Shown here in pieces: positions 33,260 to 43,173 of a DNA stretch of 64,000 nt; the stretch's first letter is position 1, and every line of letters begins with the position of its first letter. Source of the DNA: Methylobacterium sp. J-070 (lineage in GTDB: Bacteria; Pseudomonadota; Alphaproteobacteria; Rhizobiales; Beijerinckiaceae); NCBI RefSeq assembly GCF_022829385.1, contig NZ_JAKSXX010000123.1, positions 277,339 to 341,338 of the forward strand, read 5' to 3'. The position numbers were made by a program, and so were the translations under genes. Below the pieces are notes generated by a model that made no database searches, was not told the origin of the DNA, and worked only from the letters and a program-made list of their open reading frames with translations.

Positions 33260-33610
33260 ACGGGGCGGGTGAAGGGCGCGGGCCGAGCTGGGGCAAAGCT
33301 CGACCCGCCTGTCGTTCGGCTTTGCAAACCCCAAGCCGCAGCGACACCGGACGACACCACCCCGGGGTTAACGGATCCTGAAGCCGCCCGACCGAGCGTT
33401 CGCGCGCCCACGACCTCGTGCGCGCAGAAAAGCCGCACCTGCGCCCACCGCAACGGGCATGGTCCAGCGCTGCGAGCCGACTGATCTATGTTGGTATTTG
33501 CGCGCAGATCTGGTCGATAACAGCGAGATTTGGATTTCTTCTTGCAATGTGGACTTGACTGTCGCGAAGAGACCCCACGTTCATGGGGGACTCATTCGTG
33601 AGAGGCGTCA
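33260..33610. other. AT-richer leader before the MucR gene
   Basis: The last 130 bases (about 33480-33610) are AT-rich with TGATCTATGTTGGTATTTG and GATTTGGATTTCTTCTTGC. They likely hold the promoter of the MucR-type regulator. No gene is seen. MucR proteins bind AT-rich T-A step sites, so autoregulation is possible. Confidence 0.5.
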
Positions 33611-34153
33611 ATGGAAGACAACACTTCAGTCCCGAGCCACGACCAGATCGATTTCGTCGAGCTGACCGCCGACATCGTTTCGGCTTACGTGGCCAACAAC
33701 TCCGTTCCCGTGCCCGACCTGCCGACGCTTCTGTCGGGCGTTCATGCTGCGCTGACCGGCCTGGGCCAGTCCTCCGCGCCCGCCGAGCCCGACTTCAAGA
33801 GGGCGACGCCGGCGCAGATCAAGAAATCTATCACGCCGGACGCGCTGATCAGCTTCATCGACGGCAAGCCGTACAAGACGCTCAAGCGTCATCTCACCGG
33901 CAACGGCATGACCATTGAGCAGTACCGGCAGCGCTACGGGCTTCCGCCGGACTATCCGACGACGGCGTCGACCTACTCGGCGATGCGGGCCGAGTTCGCC
34001 CGCAATGCCGGGCTGGGCCACAAGCGCAGGAGCCCGACCGCGAAGCGCGCCGAGTCGTCCGAGGCGGCGTCCGCTCCGGAGACCGAGACCCGGGCCGCGC
34101 CCGCGAAGCCGGCGAGGGGCCGCAAGTCCAAGACGAAGGAGACGGCTGCCTAG
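33611..34153 (+). CDS. MucR/Ros-family regulator lacking the zinc-finger Cys
   Basis: The 180-residue protein has the MucR core (FVELTADIVSAYVANN, then IKKSITPDALISFIDGKPYK, TLKRHL, YRQRYGLPPDYP). In typical MucR the motif reads C-x2-D-GKxxKxLKRHL; here the first ligand is Ser (SFID), so zinc binding through that Cys is lost. Zinc-free MucR relatives are known. The C-terminal 45 residues are a Lys/Ala/Arg-rich tail. MucR proteins control envelope, motility and surface polysaccharide genes and can organise DNA. Confidence 0.88.
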   Translation: MEDNTSVPSHDQIDFVELTADIVSAYVANNSVPVPDLPTLLSGVHAALTGLGQSSAPAEPDFKRATPAQIKKSITPDALISFIDGKPYKTLKRHLTGNGMTIEQYRQRYGLPPDYPTTASTYSAMRAEFARNAGLGHKRRSPTAKRAESSEAASAPETETRAAPAKPARGRKSKTKETAA

Positions 34154-34164
34154 ACACGTCGACC

Positions 34165-34192
34165 CGGCGCCGGCCAGACCGGGCCGGCGCCG
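34165..34192 (+). terminator. strong GC hairpin after the MucR gene
   Basis: An 11-bp perfect stem, arms CGGCGCCGGCC and GGCCGGCGCCG, with a six-base loop lies 11 bases past the stop at 34153 and is followed by CTTT. It is a likely intrinsic terminator. Confidence 0.7.
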
Positions 34193-34311
34193 CTTTGCGT
34201 CGGCGGCGTGTGGCCGTCTTGGGCCTGGCCGCGCGCGGGGCGCGGCCGGTGCCGGTGCGGTGCGGCCGATCCCCGGCGAATCGCCGGTCCCGGGCCGACC
34301 TCCCGGGGCGC

Positions 34312-34336
34312 GGAACGTCCGGGCCGGCGGGCCGTT
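34312..34336 (+). promoter_or_regulatory. EcfG-type promoter, perfect match
   Basis: GGAAC at 34312-34316, 16 bases, then CGTT at 34333-34336 matches the alphaproteobacterial general-stress (EcfG) promoter. It lies 27 bases before the TTG start of the exported protein gene at 34364, with an AGGAG ribosome site between. Confidence 0.6.
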
Positions 34337-34363
34337 GGCCCGTGTCATCGTCAGGAGTTCCGC

Positions 34364-34615
34364 TTGAACCGGTTGATCCCCGCCCTTCTCCTCGCCGCCA
34401 CCGCTGCCGGCGCGCCCGCCGCGGCGCAGGACAGGACCGGCACCGCACCGGAGCCGAAGGCCGAGACCGCCGGCAAACCCGCCGCCGACACCGTGGAGCC
34501 GGGCAAGACCGCGACGGATGCGGTGACCAATCCGGCCGCCGTGCCGCCGACCGAGGGCGCGGTCGGCACCGGCAAACCGCCGGCCACGAACGCGGCGCCG
34601 AAGCCCGACCGATAG
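34364..34615 (+). CDS. small exported Ala/Pro/Thr-rich protein
   Basis: The 83-residue protein starts at TTG, behind AGGAG. A signal peptide (LIPALLLAATAAGAPAAAQD) precedes a disordered, Ala/Pro/Thr-rich mature part (PEPKAETAGKPAADTVEPG). A perfect EcfG promoter upstream marks it as a probable general-stress envelope protein. No family is recognised. It resembles the protein at 30084 in layout but not in sequence. Confidence 0.6.
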   Translation: MNRLIPALLLAATAAGAPAAAQDRTGTAPEPKAETAGKPAADTVEPGKTATDAVTNPAAVPPTEGAVGTGKPPATNAAPKPDR

Positions 34616-34904
34616 ATCCGTCCGGCATGCCGCCGACGTGGCCGAAGCAGGGCGGCCCTGGCGGGCGCGGCGCGCCGGACCCTGCGCCACGATCGGGGGC
34701 CGCCGATCCGCCCGGCCGCCGCACGCTCCGGTCGAAACCCCCCGCGACCGCGATGCGTCCCCAGGGCAGCCCCGCGATCGCGTCTGTATGCACCGGACCC
34801 GGCGATCATCGGGGTCGACGGCCTCTGGCGGCGGCCGGTGCGCGGGACGGCCGAACCCGCGGGCTGCGCTTGCCCGGCGAGGTTCTCGTCCATAGATCCC
34901 CCCG

Positions 34905-36380
34905 ATGACGGCATTCCCCTTCGACAACAGCTACGCCCGCTTGCCGGAGCGTTTCTTCGCGCGGCGCACCCCGACGCCGGCGGAGGCCCCCCGGCTGATC
35001 CGGCTGAACCGCGACCTGGCCGACGAACTCGGTCTCGATGCCGGATGGCTCGCGGGCCCCGAGGGCGTCGCGGCGCTCGCGGGGAACGCGGTTCCGGAGG
35101 GCGCCGACCCGATCGCCGCGGCGTACGCGGGGCACCAGTTCGGGCAGTTCGTGCCGCAGCTCGGCGACGGCCGCGCGGTCCTGCTCGGCGAGGTGATCGA
35201 CCGGAACGGGCGCCGCCGCGACATCCAGCTGAAGGGATCGGGCCCGACGCCCTTCTCCCGGCGCGGCGACGGCCGTGCGGCGCTGGGGCCGGTGCTGCGC
35301 GAGTACCTTGTCAGCGAGGCCATGGCGGCGCTCGGCATCCCCACCACCCGGGCGCTCGCCGCCGTCGCGACCGGCGAGCCGGTGGTGCGCGAGACCCGGT
35401 TGCCGGGCGCGGTCCTCACCCGTGTGGCCGCGAGCCATATCCGGGTCGGCACCTTCCAGTACTTCGCCGCCCGGGGTGACGCCGAGGCCCTGCGGGCGCT
35501 GGCCGATCACGTCCTGGCCCGGCACTACCCGGAGGCGGCCGAGGCCGCGAACCCCTATCGGGCGCTCCTCGACGGCGTCGTCGCCGCCCAGGCCGAGCTC
35601 GTGGCGCGCTGGCTGCTCGTCGGCTTCGTCCACGGGGTGATGAACACCGACAACATGGCGGTCGCCGGTGAGACGATCGATTACGGGCCCTGCGCCTTCC
35701 TCGACGCCTACGATCCCCGGACGGTCTTCAGCTCCATCGACCGGAACGGGCGCTACGCCTACGGCGAGCAGCCGCGCATCGCCCTCTGGAACCTGACGCG
35801 CCTGGCCGAGACCCTGCTGCCGCTGCTGGCCGACGACGAGACTGCGGCGGTCGCCGAGGCCGAGGCCGCGCTCGCCGGCTACGCGCCGCGTTTCGAGGCG
35901 GCCTATCACGGCGGCCTCGGCCGGAAGCTCGGGCTCGGGTCGCTCCAGCCGGACGACCCGGCGCTGTCCGGCGATCTCCTCAAGCGGATGGCCGAGAACC
36001 AAGCCGACTTCACGCTGACGTTCCGGACCCTCTGCGCCGCCGCGGAGCGGCCGGAGGCCACCGCGGCCGTGCGCGACCTGTTCGTCGATCCCACCGCGTT
36101 CGACACCTGGGCCGACCGCTGGCGGGAGCGGCTGGCTCGGGAGGATCGCGACCCGGCCGCCACGGCCGCCGGGATGCGCGCGGTCAACCCGGCCTTCATC
36201 CCGCGCAACCACCGCGTGGAGGCGATGATCGAGGCGGCCGTGGAGCGGAACGACTTCGAACCCTTCGCGGAGTTGCTGGAGGTGCTGTCCCGCCCCTACG
36301 CGGACCAGCCCGCCCATGCCCGCTACGCCGAGGCCCCCGAGGGCGGTGGGGTGGGCTACCGGACCTTCTGCGGCACCTGA
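34905..36380 (+). CDS. selO: protein adenylyltransferase SelO (YdiU)
   Basis: The 491-residue pseudokinase-fold enzyme transfers AMP from ATP to protein hydroxyls. Family motifs are YAGHQFGQFVPQLGDGRA near residue 75, KGSGPTPFSRRGDGRAALG near 110, and the metal-binding HGVMNTDNMA near 245 followed by IDYGPCAFLDAY. The end shows the conserved TFCGT. Length is as expected. In E. coli SelO targets redox proteins under oxidative stress. The gene stands alone. Confidence 0.95.
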   Translation: MTAFPFDNSYARLPERFFARRTPTPAEAPRLIRLNRDLADELGLDAGWLAGPEGVAALAGNAVPEGADPIAAAYAGHQFGQFVPQLGDGRAVLLGEVIDRNGRRRDIQLKGSGPTPFSRRGDGRAALGPVLREYLVSEAMAALGIPTTRALAAVATGEPVVRETRLPGAVLTRVAASHIRVGTFQYFAARGDAEALRALADHVLARHYPEAAEAANPYRALLDGVVAAQAELVARWLLVGFVHGVMNTDNMAVAGETIDYGPCAFLDAYDPRTVFSSIDRNGRYAYGEQPRIALWNLTRLAETLLPLLADDETAAVAEAEAALAGYAPRFEAAYHGGLGRKLGLGSLQPDDPALSGDLLKRMAENQADFTLTFRTLCAAAERPEATAAVRDLFVDPTAFDTWADRWRERLAREDRDPAATAAGMRAVNPAFIPRNHRVEAMIEAAVERNDFEPFAELLEVLSRPYADQPAHARYAEAPEGGGVGYRTFCGT

Positions 36381-36439
36381 CGGAGCCGGCGGCGCCGGTC
36401 CCTCCCACACCCGACCGGGGGCGGCGGGCCGCGCCGCCC

Positions 36440-36655
36440 TCAGGCGCCCGGCCAGGCGTAGATCTCGCGCAGGCCGTCGTCGTGCCGGAACCAGTGCGTC
36501 CGGGTCGCCGGGTTGAACCCGTGATCCTGGTAGGAGGCGGCGATCACCGAGACGAGGGCTTCGGCCGCGCGCCGATCATCGATGTCGTAGGCCAGCAATT
36601 GCGGAACTTGCCCGTTCGAGCGGGCCAGATCGCGAACGAAGATCGAGTACGACAT
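36440..36655 (-). CDS. small conserved hypothetical protein
   Basis: The 71-residue protein starts MSYSIFVRDLARSNGQVPQ, a beta-then-helix pattern, and ends HDDGLREIYAWPGA. It is soluble. The Met at 36655 is chosen because the upstream extension is not protein-like. No family is recognised. An inverted repeat lies 83 bases upstream at 36738-36755. Confidence 0.5.
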   Translation of the reverse strand: MSYSIFVRDLARSNGQVPQLLAYDIDDRRAAEALVSVIAASYQDHGFNPATRTHWFRHDDGLREIYAWPGA

Positions 36656-36737
36656 GGTGTTCAGAGTCCTCCACGGATGCTGAATTCTGCAGGGGAATGC
36701 TTCTCCCGCTCGGCCGTTCAACCGGGAGTGTCGTCAA

Positions 36738-36755
36738 GGTTAAGCGGTTTTAACC
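36738..36755. promoter_or_regulatory. GGTTAA-N6-TTAACC inverted repeat
   Basis: Two perfect 6-bp arms with a six-base spacer sit in the promoter gap between the minus-strand gene at 36655 and osmF at 36911. The TTAA half-sites recall CtrA boxes, but the spacing (N6, not N7) does not match. Confidence 0.4.
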
Positions 36756-36910
36756 GGATTTCGCGCATTTGATTTATTATGTGTCGGAACGCCCGCTCCC
36801 GTGGGGCCGACGGTCCGGCGAAGGCGAGGGCGTCGGGACGCAGACGACTTCGATCCGCCGGCAAAACGCGATAGGGACGCCTCGCTCGGCGCGCGGGGAA
36901 CTTCGGGACG

Positions 36911-37819
36911 ATGATGAAGCGGATCCTCGCCGGCCTCGTCGCGCTGCTCATCGCCGCGCCCTGCGCGTCGGCAGACGCCGTCGTGGTCGCCTCCAAGATC
37001 GACACGGAGGGCGGGGTCCTCGGGTCGCTCATCCTCCAGGTCCTGAAGGCGAAGGGCATCCCGACGGTCGACAGGACCCAGCTCGGCGCCACCGCGATCG
37101 TGCGCCGGGCCCTGATCGAGGGCCAGATCGACCTCTATCCGGAATACACCGGGAACGCGGCCTTCTTCTTCGGGCGGCCGGGCCTGCCGGTCTGGAAGAC
37201 TCCCGAGGCGGCCTACGAGACCGCCCGGACCCTGGACCGCGAGGCCAACGACCTCGTCTGGCTGGCGCCGGCCTCGGCCGACAACACCTGGGCGATCGCG
37301 GTGCGCACCGACATCGCCCGGGCCAACGACTTGAGGACCATGAGTGATTTCGGCCGCTACGTCGCCCGCGGCGGTCCGATCAAGCTCGCCGCCTCGTCGG
37401 AATTCGTGTCGGATCCGGCCGCGCTCCCGGCCTTCGGCCGGACCTACGGCTTCACGCTCAAGCCCGACCAGCTCGTCATCCTGTCGGGCGGCGACACCGC
37501 CGCCACGATCGCGGCGGCGGCGCGCGGCACGTCCGGGACCAACGCCGCCATGGTGTTCGGGACCGACGGCAGCCTCGCCGCCGCCGGCCTCGTGGTGATG
37601 GACGACGACCGGAGCGTCCAGCCGGTCTACCAGCCCGCCCCGGTGGTCCGCGGCGCGGTGCTCCGGGCCCATCCGGACATCGCGACGGCCCTCGACCCGG
37701 TCTTCCGCAGGCTCGACCTGGCCACGCTGCGGGATCTCAACGGCCGCGTGCAGATCGGCGGCGAACCGGCTTCCGCGGTGGCGGCGGATTTCCTCAGGCG
37801 GAACGGCTTCCTGCCGTGA
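36911..37819 (+). CDS. osmF: osmoprotectant ABC transporter substrate-binding protein (OsmF/YehZ)
   Basis: The 302-residue protein has a signal peptide (GLVALLIAAPCASADAV) and the ProX/OpuAC fold: ASKIDTEGGVLGSLI near residue 28 and DLYPEYTGNAAFFF near 77. It binds a quaternary amine such as glycine betaine, or a related compound, in the periplasm. It leads a four-gene operon in the same order as E. coli yehZYXW, so I use osmF. Substrate affinity in this genus is unknown. Confidence 0.9.
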   Translation: MMKRILAGLVALLIAAPCASADAVVVASKIDTEGGVLGSLILQVLKAKGIPTVDRTQLGATAIVRRALIEGQIDLYPEYTGNAAFFFGRPGLPVWKTPEAAYETARTLDREANDLVWLAPASADNTWAIAVRTDIARANDLRTMSDFGRYVARGGPIKLAASSEFVSDPAALPAFGRTYGFTLKPDQLVILSGGDTAATIAAAARGTSGTNAAMVFGTDGSLAAAGLVVMDDDRSVQPVYQPAPVVRGAVLRAHPDIATALDPVFRRLDLATLRDLNGRVQIGGEPASAVAADFLRRNGFLP

Positions 37820-37917
37820 GCAGGTTCCGCAAAAGCGCCCCGCGATTTAGCAGAACCCGCATTCGATCGTAACCTTGAGTGGGTGGCCGCGAGCGGCCCC
37901 TCGCGCGGAGCATCGGG

Positions 37918-39125
37918 ATGGGCGAAACCACTGCGACCCTGGAACGCCCCGGCGCGCGCCGCCTGGGCGCGATCCGTCCCGGCCTCGATCCGCTGGGCTC
38001 AGTCTTCGCCGCCCTGATCGGGCTGAGCCTTCTGACGCTGCCTCTGATGACGGCGCGCCCGAACAGGATCGCCGCGGGGGAATCCCTGATGGCCTGGTCG
38101 GCGCTGCCGCCCGGTCGGGTCCTGGCGCTGGGCGTCGTGCTCGGCCTCGCCGCCCCCTTGCTCGTCCTGCGCATCGGGCCGCGCCTGCGCGTCGTGGCCG
38201 CCGGCGGCGCCCTCGTGATCCTCTGCCTCGCGGCCGGCTGGGCCGCCGATCACCTGACGCTCCCCGGGGATCGCTACGGCCGCGTCTCGCCGGATGCGGG
38301 CTGGTGGCTCGGCTTCGCGACGGCGGCCCTCGCCCTCGGCGACGGTCTGGCCCGTCTCAGCCCGGGGCCCGGGATCCGGATCGCCCTGCTGGCGGGGTCC
38401 GCCGTCCTGTCGGGGCTCGCCCTGCGCTCCGGGTTCTGGGACCATCTCTCGATCCTGCGGGAATATGCCAGCCGGTCCGACACGTTCGGCCGGGAGGTCC
38501 GGACCCATGCCGGGCTCGCCCTGTCGTCGGTCGCGGCCGCCGCCGCGGTGGCGATCCCGGCTTCCATCCTGGCCCGCCCGGTCCCGGCCGCGCGCACGGC
38601 GCTGCTGTCGATCCTCAACGGCGTGCAGACCATCCCCTCCATGGCGCTGTTCGGGATGCTGATCGCGCCGCTGGGCTGGATCGGCCGGACGGTTCCCGGT
38701 GCGGCGGATCTCGGCATCGCGGGGATCGGCGCGGCGCCGGCCTTCGTGGCGCTGTTCGCCTACGCGCTGCTGCCGGTGGCCGCCGCCACCGTGGCGGGCC
38801 TCGACGCCGTGCCCGAACCGGTGCGCGATGCCGCCCGGGGCGTCGGCATGACCGGGCGGCAATGCCTCCTCCAGGTGGAGCTGCCGCTCGCCCGTCCGGC
38901 GATCCTCACGGGGATCCGCATCGTTCTCGTCCAGAACATCGGCCTGGCGGTGATCGCCGGCCTCGTCGGCGGCGGCGGCCTCGGCGTGTTCGTCTTCCAG
39001 GGCATCAGCCAGAATGCGGGCGACCTCGTCCTGCTCGGGGCGCTGCCCACGGTGGCGATGGCGGGCGCCGCGGCGATCCTGCTCGACGCCGTCATCGACC
39101 TCGGCCGCGGGCCGGAGCGGAGGCG

Positions 39126-39129
<4 letters not shown>
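37918..39129 (+). CDS. yehY: osmoprotectant ABC transporter permease (YehY-type)
   Basis: The 403-residue permease has eight or more hydrophobic helices. An extended N-terminal half precedes the core. The coupling loop RGVGMTGRQCLLQVELPLARP and the segment LNGVQTIPSMALFGMLI mark the ProW/OpuB-type permease. ATG 37918 with GGAG upstream is preferred over GTG 37879. Its stop overlaps the ATPase start (GTGA). Confidence 0.9.
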
Positions 39130-40054
<925 letters not shown>

Positions 40055-40058
<4 letters not shown>

Positions 40059-40798
40059 GCCGAGCCCCGCTCGTGCTGAAGGTCGCGCTGCTGGCCGGGC
40101 TCGGCGCCTTCCTGGTGGCGCCGGACGCCTTCGCGCCGCTGTTCCGGCCGTTCGCCCCGGGCGACAGCCCGCCGATCTACGCGCAGACCCCGCTGCTGCG
40201 GCTGGCCGTCAACCACATCGTGCTGGTCGCCGCCGCCACCCTGGCGGCCGGCCTGCTGGCCGTGGGCTTCGCCATCGCCGCCACGCGGCCGGCCGGGCGC
40301 GATCTCCTGCCGTTCGCCCGGGCCGTGGCCAATCTCGGCCAGACCTTCCCGCCGGTGGCGGTCCTGGCGCTGGCGGTGCCGGTCGTCGGGTTCGGCACGG
40401 TCCCGACCCTGATCGCCCTGGTCCTGTACGGGCTGTTGCCGATCTTCGAGACCGCGCTGACCGGCCTCGGCGGTCTCGATCCGGCGCTGCTGGAGGCGGC
40501 CCGCGGCATGGGGCTGACCGGCCGCCAGAGGCTCGTCCAGGTGGAGCTGCCGCTGGCCCTGCCGATGATCCTCTCGGGGATCCGGGTGTCGGCCGTCATC
40601 GGCCTCGCAACGGCGACGCTCGGGTCGACGGTGGCGGCCAGCACGCTCGGCGAGGTGATCGTGTCGGGCCTGCTCACCGGCAACACCGCCTACGTCCTGC
40701 AGGGGGGCCTCACCGTCGCGGCGATGGCGATCCTCGTCGATGCGGGCTTCCTCGCCCTGCAGCGAAAAGCAACACGGCGGGCTGGATTTCGTTCCTAA
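40055..40798 (+). CDS. yehW: osmoprotectant ABC transporter permease (YehW-type)
   Basis: The 247-residue permease starts at GTG (GTGA overlap with the ATPase stop). It has six hydrophobic helices and the coupling loop [21 protein letters not shown]. It is the shorter of the two permeases, as in yehZYXW. It ends the operon and is followed by a series of predicted hairpins. Confidence 0.9.
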
Positions 40799-40817
40799 AT
40801 TGGCTAGAAGGCCAGCG

Positions 40818-40907
40818 GGGCCGTACGCGCGGCCCTGGGGCGTGGAACCCCCTTGTCTGAGGGTGGGTGCCGACCGGAACGGCACCGAAGCCTCGACCAT
40901 ACGGTCG
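40818..40907 (+). ncRNA. run of four predicted hairpins after yehW
   Basis: Four stems follow one another: GGGCCG/CGGCCC (40818-40835), ACCC/GGGT with an inner pair (40847-40864), GGTGCCG/CGGCACC (40866-40886) and CGACC/GGTCG (40894-40907). The region is non-coding, 20 bases past the yehW stop. It could be a multi-part terminator, a 3'-UTR-derived small RNA or the leader of the small gene at 41055. Strand is assumed from context. Nothing else is seen in 40799-41054. Confidence 0.35.
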
Positions 40908-41054
40908 GGGAGCCTGCGGCGTATGTCCAGGCGTCCCGGCGCTAAAGGTCGTAGGGGCCGTTCAGACACGGTTTTCCAACTCCCCGACTCGGGATGGTCG
41001 AGGGCTTGTGTGCGGGGGCGTACCGCAGACAAGGACCAGCCGGGAGGATGGGCC

Positions 41055-41267
41055 GTGGGTTCCAGGGATCCCGAATCGCCGTTGCCCCAGCTCGCCGAGC
41101 TTCGCGCGGTCTACGATGCCCGTTCGGGCGTGCCGGATGATCGCCGCGACCGGAGCGCCGCACGGCACTCGAAGGCCCTGCTGGAGCGCATCCTCGTCGT
41201 GTTGGGCGGGACGCGGGACGGTGCGGGCGCGCGCCGCGAGCCAGCCAGGTCGCCCCCCGGACCGTAG
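41055..41267 (+). CDS. small hypothetical protein
   Basis: The 70-residue protein starts at GTG with GGGAGG seven bases upstream. It reads MGSRDPESPLPQLAELRAVY, then HSKALLERILVVLGG, with GC-rich third codon positions like real genes here. It is soluble, mostly helical, with a Gly/Arg/Pro tail. No family is recognised. Confidence 0.5.
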   Translation: MGSRDPESPLPQLAELRAVYDARSGVPDDRRDRSAARHSKALLERILVVLGGTRDGAGARREPARSPPGP

Positions 41268-41343
41268 CCGGAGCGACCGGACGCGGTCCCGATTCGCAGG
41301 AGCTGCGGGACAGGCGGCCCGGCTGGGCGCTAAGAGGCGTCCC

Positions 41344-41796
41344 ATGACGCCCGCCGATCGAGACCGGTTCGAGAAGTGCCTGACCCTGGCCGAGCGGGGC
41401 GTCACGGCGGGCGAGCGCGCGGCCGGCCTCGCCGCTGCCGAACGCATCGCCGATGCCGCCGGCCTCACCCTCGCGGAGGCGATTCGCGCCGTCCGCCAGG
41501 GGCCGGCGACGGGATCCGCGTCCCGGACCTCTCGACCGTCGCGGCAGCCCTACGCCTGGGCCCAGCCCAAGGCGGCGGTGACCCCGGTCACGCTCGAGGA
41601 ATTGCAGCGCCAGAAGGCCGAGACCGAGGCGTGGCGCAAGCGGGTCGCGACCGCGGCCGCCCGACGGCGCCGGGCGGAGCGCGCCGAACAGGAGGCCTAC
41701 GCGGCGCAGCGGCGCGCCGAGCAGGCCGAGCGCGACCGGGATTGGGCCCGCGCCCGCGCCCGCGCCGGGTCGTCCCCCGCGGCGGACGAATCCTGA
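41344..41796 (+). CDS. helical, charged hypothetical protein
   Basis: The 150-residue protein has an N-terminal helical domain (DRFEKCLTLAERGVTAGERAA) and a C-terminal coiled-coil-like half rich in Arg, Ala and Glu (LQRQKAETEAWRKRVATAAARRRRAERAEQ and following). Phage-derived DUF2786-like proteins start similarly, but I cannot confirm the family. It is 76 bases after the preceding small gene. Confidence 0.6.
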   Translation: MTPADRDRFEKCLTLAERGVTAGERAAGLAAAERIADAAGLTLAEAIRAVRQGPATGSASRTSRPSRQPYAWAQPKAAVTPVTLEELQRQKAETEAWRKRVATAAARRRRAERAEQEAYAAQRRAEQAERDRDWARARARAGSSPAADES

Positions 41797-41800
41797 GGGC

Positions 41801-42124
41801 TCAGCGAGACCGACGAGCCGGCGCGCGCCGGGCCGGACGGCCGCGATGCCGGTGGCGGATGCGGGGCCTCGGCGTGGCCTGCGGCTCCGCGACAGCGGGC
41901 GGGGCCGCCGCGACCCCGTCATGGGCCGCGACGACGCGGCGGGCCTCCTCGACGCTCATGTCGCAGGCGCTCGTCATACCCTGCAGGGCGCCCAGAGCGC
42001 GATTGTATTCGGGCAGGTTGGTGCATCCGGGCACGCCCCACCCCCAGGCGGCGCCCGGCGCGCCTCCCAGGGCCGCCAGCATCGCGACGGCAAGACACTT
42101 CCGCAACACGGCCCATCCTCCCAC
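41801..42124 (-). CDS. small exported hypothetical protein
   Basis: The 107-residue protein has a signal-like N-terminus (KCLAVAMLAALGGAPGAAWG). The mature part begins GVPGCTNLPEYNRALGALQG with a Cys pair (GCTN, SACDM) and ends in an Arg/His-rich tail. The tail is low-complexity. It converges on the gene ending at 41796 with a four-base gap. Confidence 0.5.
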   Translation of the reverse strand: MGGWAVLRKCLAVAMLAALGGAPGAAWGWGVPGCTNLPEYNRALGALQGMTSACDMSVEEARRVVAAHDGVAAAPPAVAEPQATPRPRIRHRHRGRPARRAPARRSR

Positions 42125-42254
42125 GGTCGAGACCCGGATCGCGGTCCCCGCAGGAGGGCAACGCCGGTGTCCTGGCGAAAGGTTCGTGCCGGCCGCCGCG
42201 ACCGGGCGGGGCGCCGGTCAGGCCCGGTCCGCCCCCGTGCGCGACGGGCTGCGG

Positions 42255-42515
42255 TCAGGCGGCTTCGAGGAGGAAGTTGGCGCGGCGGAACATCAATTCG
42301 CGCCGGTAGAAGTACACGCCGCCCCGTCGCATCGCCTCGTGCGCCGCATCGATGTCGAAGCCGAACGGCCTGTCCCGCGACGTGTCGATGCAGCTTACAT
42401 AGCGCCACTGGACGCCGTCGATCATCAGGGGGATCGGCTGATCCTGACGGACAGCACAGAACTGCTGTTCGTCCGAACCCTTGACGAAGATGTAGAACGT
42501 CTTCCGCGCGCACAT
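42255..42515 (-). CDS. small conserved hypothetical protein
   Basis: The 86-residue protein starts MCARKTFYIFVKGSDEQQF; a GGAGG site precedes the Met at 42515. It continues with IPLMIDGVQWRYVSCIDTS and ends RANFLLEAA. It is soluble, mixed alpha/beta, with several aromatics. No family is recognised. Confidence 0.6.
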   Translation of the reverse strand: MCARKTFYIFVKGSDEQQFCAVRQDQPIPLMIDGVQWRYVSCIDTSRDRPFGFDIDAAHEAMRRGGVYFYRRELMFRRANFLLEAA

Positions 42516-42667
42516 CCGAACCTCCAGGGACTCGGTGGTGTATCCGCTACGCAACGGTCAAGATCTAAACTGATTCGGGCGAAATGGTCAAGCTTCTGCC
42601 ATGTTTTCGCCACGGATGAGACAGCGCGTATGTGGGACATCGGGCGTGCTCGGCGCCGGCGCGGCGG

Positions 42668-43069
42668 TCAATCGGCGGCCTCCTGGAGCGGCTTGCCCTT
42701 GTCGACCACGTAGACCGACAGGATCTTCACGGTCCTGTCGCCCACCACCGTGTAGCCGGCATGGGGCACGCCGCGCCTGTTGATCCCGCGCTCCCCCGTG
42801 GGCCGCTCCTTCGGCGCCTGGCCCTGCACCTGGGCGAGACCGCCTTCCAGCACGTAGTAGGCTTCCTCGCCGTTATGGAAGTGCCGCCGCGAGGTCGCCC
42901 CGGGCGGGATCTCGACGAGCTGCATGATGATCTCCCGTCCATCATCGCCGGAGACGGGCGAGCGGCCGAGCTCGGTCCGCTTGACCTCCTGGGCGGCGGC
43001 GGCGCCCGCGAGGAGCAGGGTGCCGACGGCGCAGAGGCGCGTCAGGGCGAGGCGGCGGTGGCGTTTCAT
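42668..43069 (-). CDS. exported cupin-domain protein
   Basis: The 133-residue protein has a signal peptide (LCAVGTLLLAGAAAAQEV) and one cupin barrel. The metal-site motif is RRHFHNGEEAYYVLEGG, and a second His lies in GVPHAGYTVVG. GGAGG precedes Met 43069. Exported small cupins often bind a metal and act on small molecules in the periplasm; the substrate is unknown. Confidence 0.8.
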   Translation of the reverse strand: MKRHRRLALTRLCAVGTLLLAGAAAAQEVKRTELGRSPVSGDDGREIIMQLVEIPPGATSRRHFHNGEEAYYVLEGGLAQVQGQAPKERPTGERGINRRGVPHAGYTVVGDRTVKILSVYVVDKGKPLQEAAD

Positions 43070-43173
43070 GTCATCCTCCATTTCAGGCAGGATGGCATGC
43101 GCCCCGCCGGCCGAGAATGGCCGGGCCGCGCCCGGCGGTTACACCGCACGGGTAGGACCCATCGGGGACGGGG

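Noticed and set aside
27588..33492. Shared 11-mer TGATCTATGTT at 27588 and 33482 as a common promoter element
   Set aside because: Many chance 11-base matches are expected in 64 kb, and the flanks do not align.
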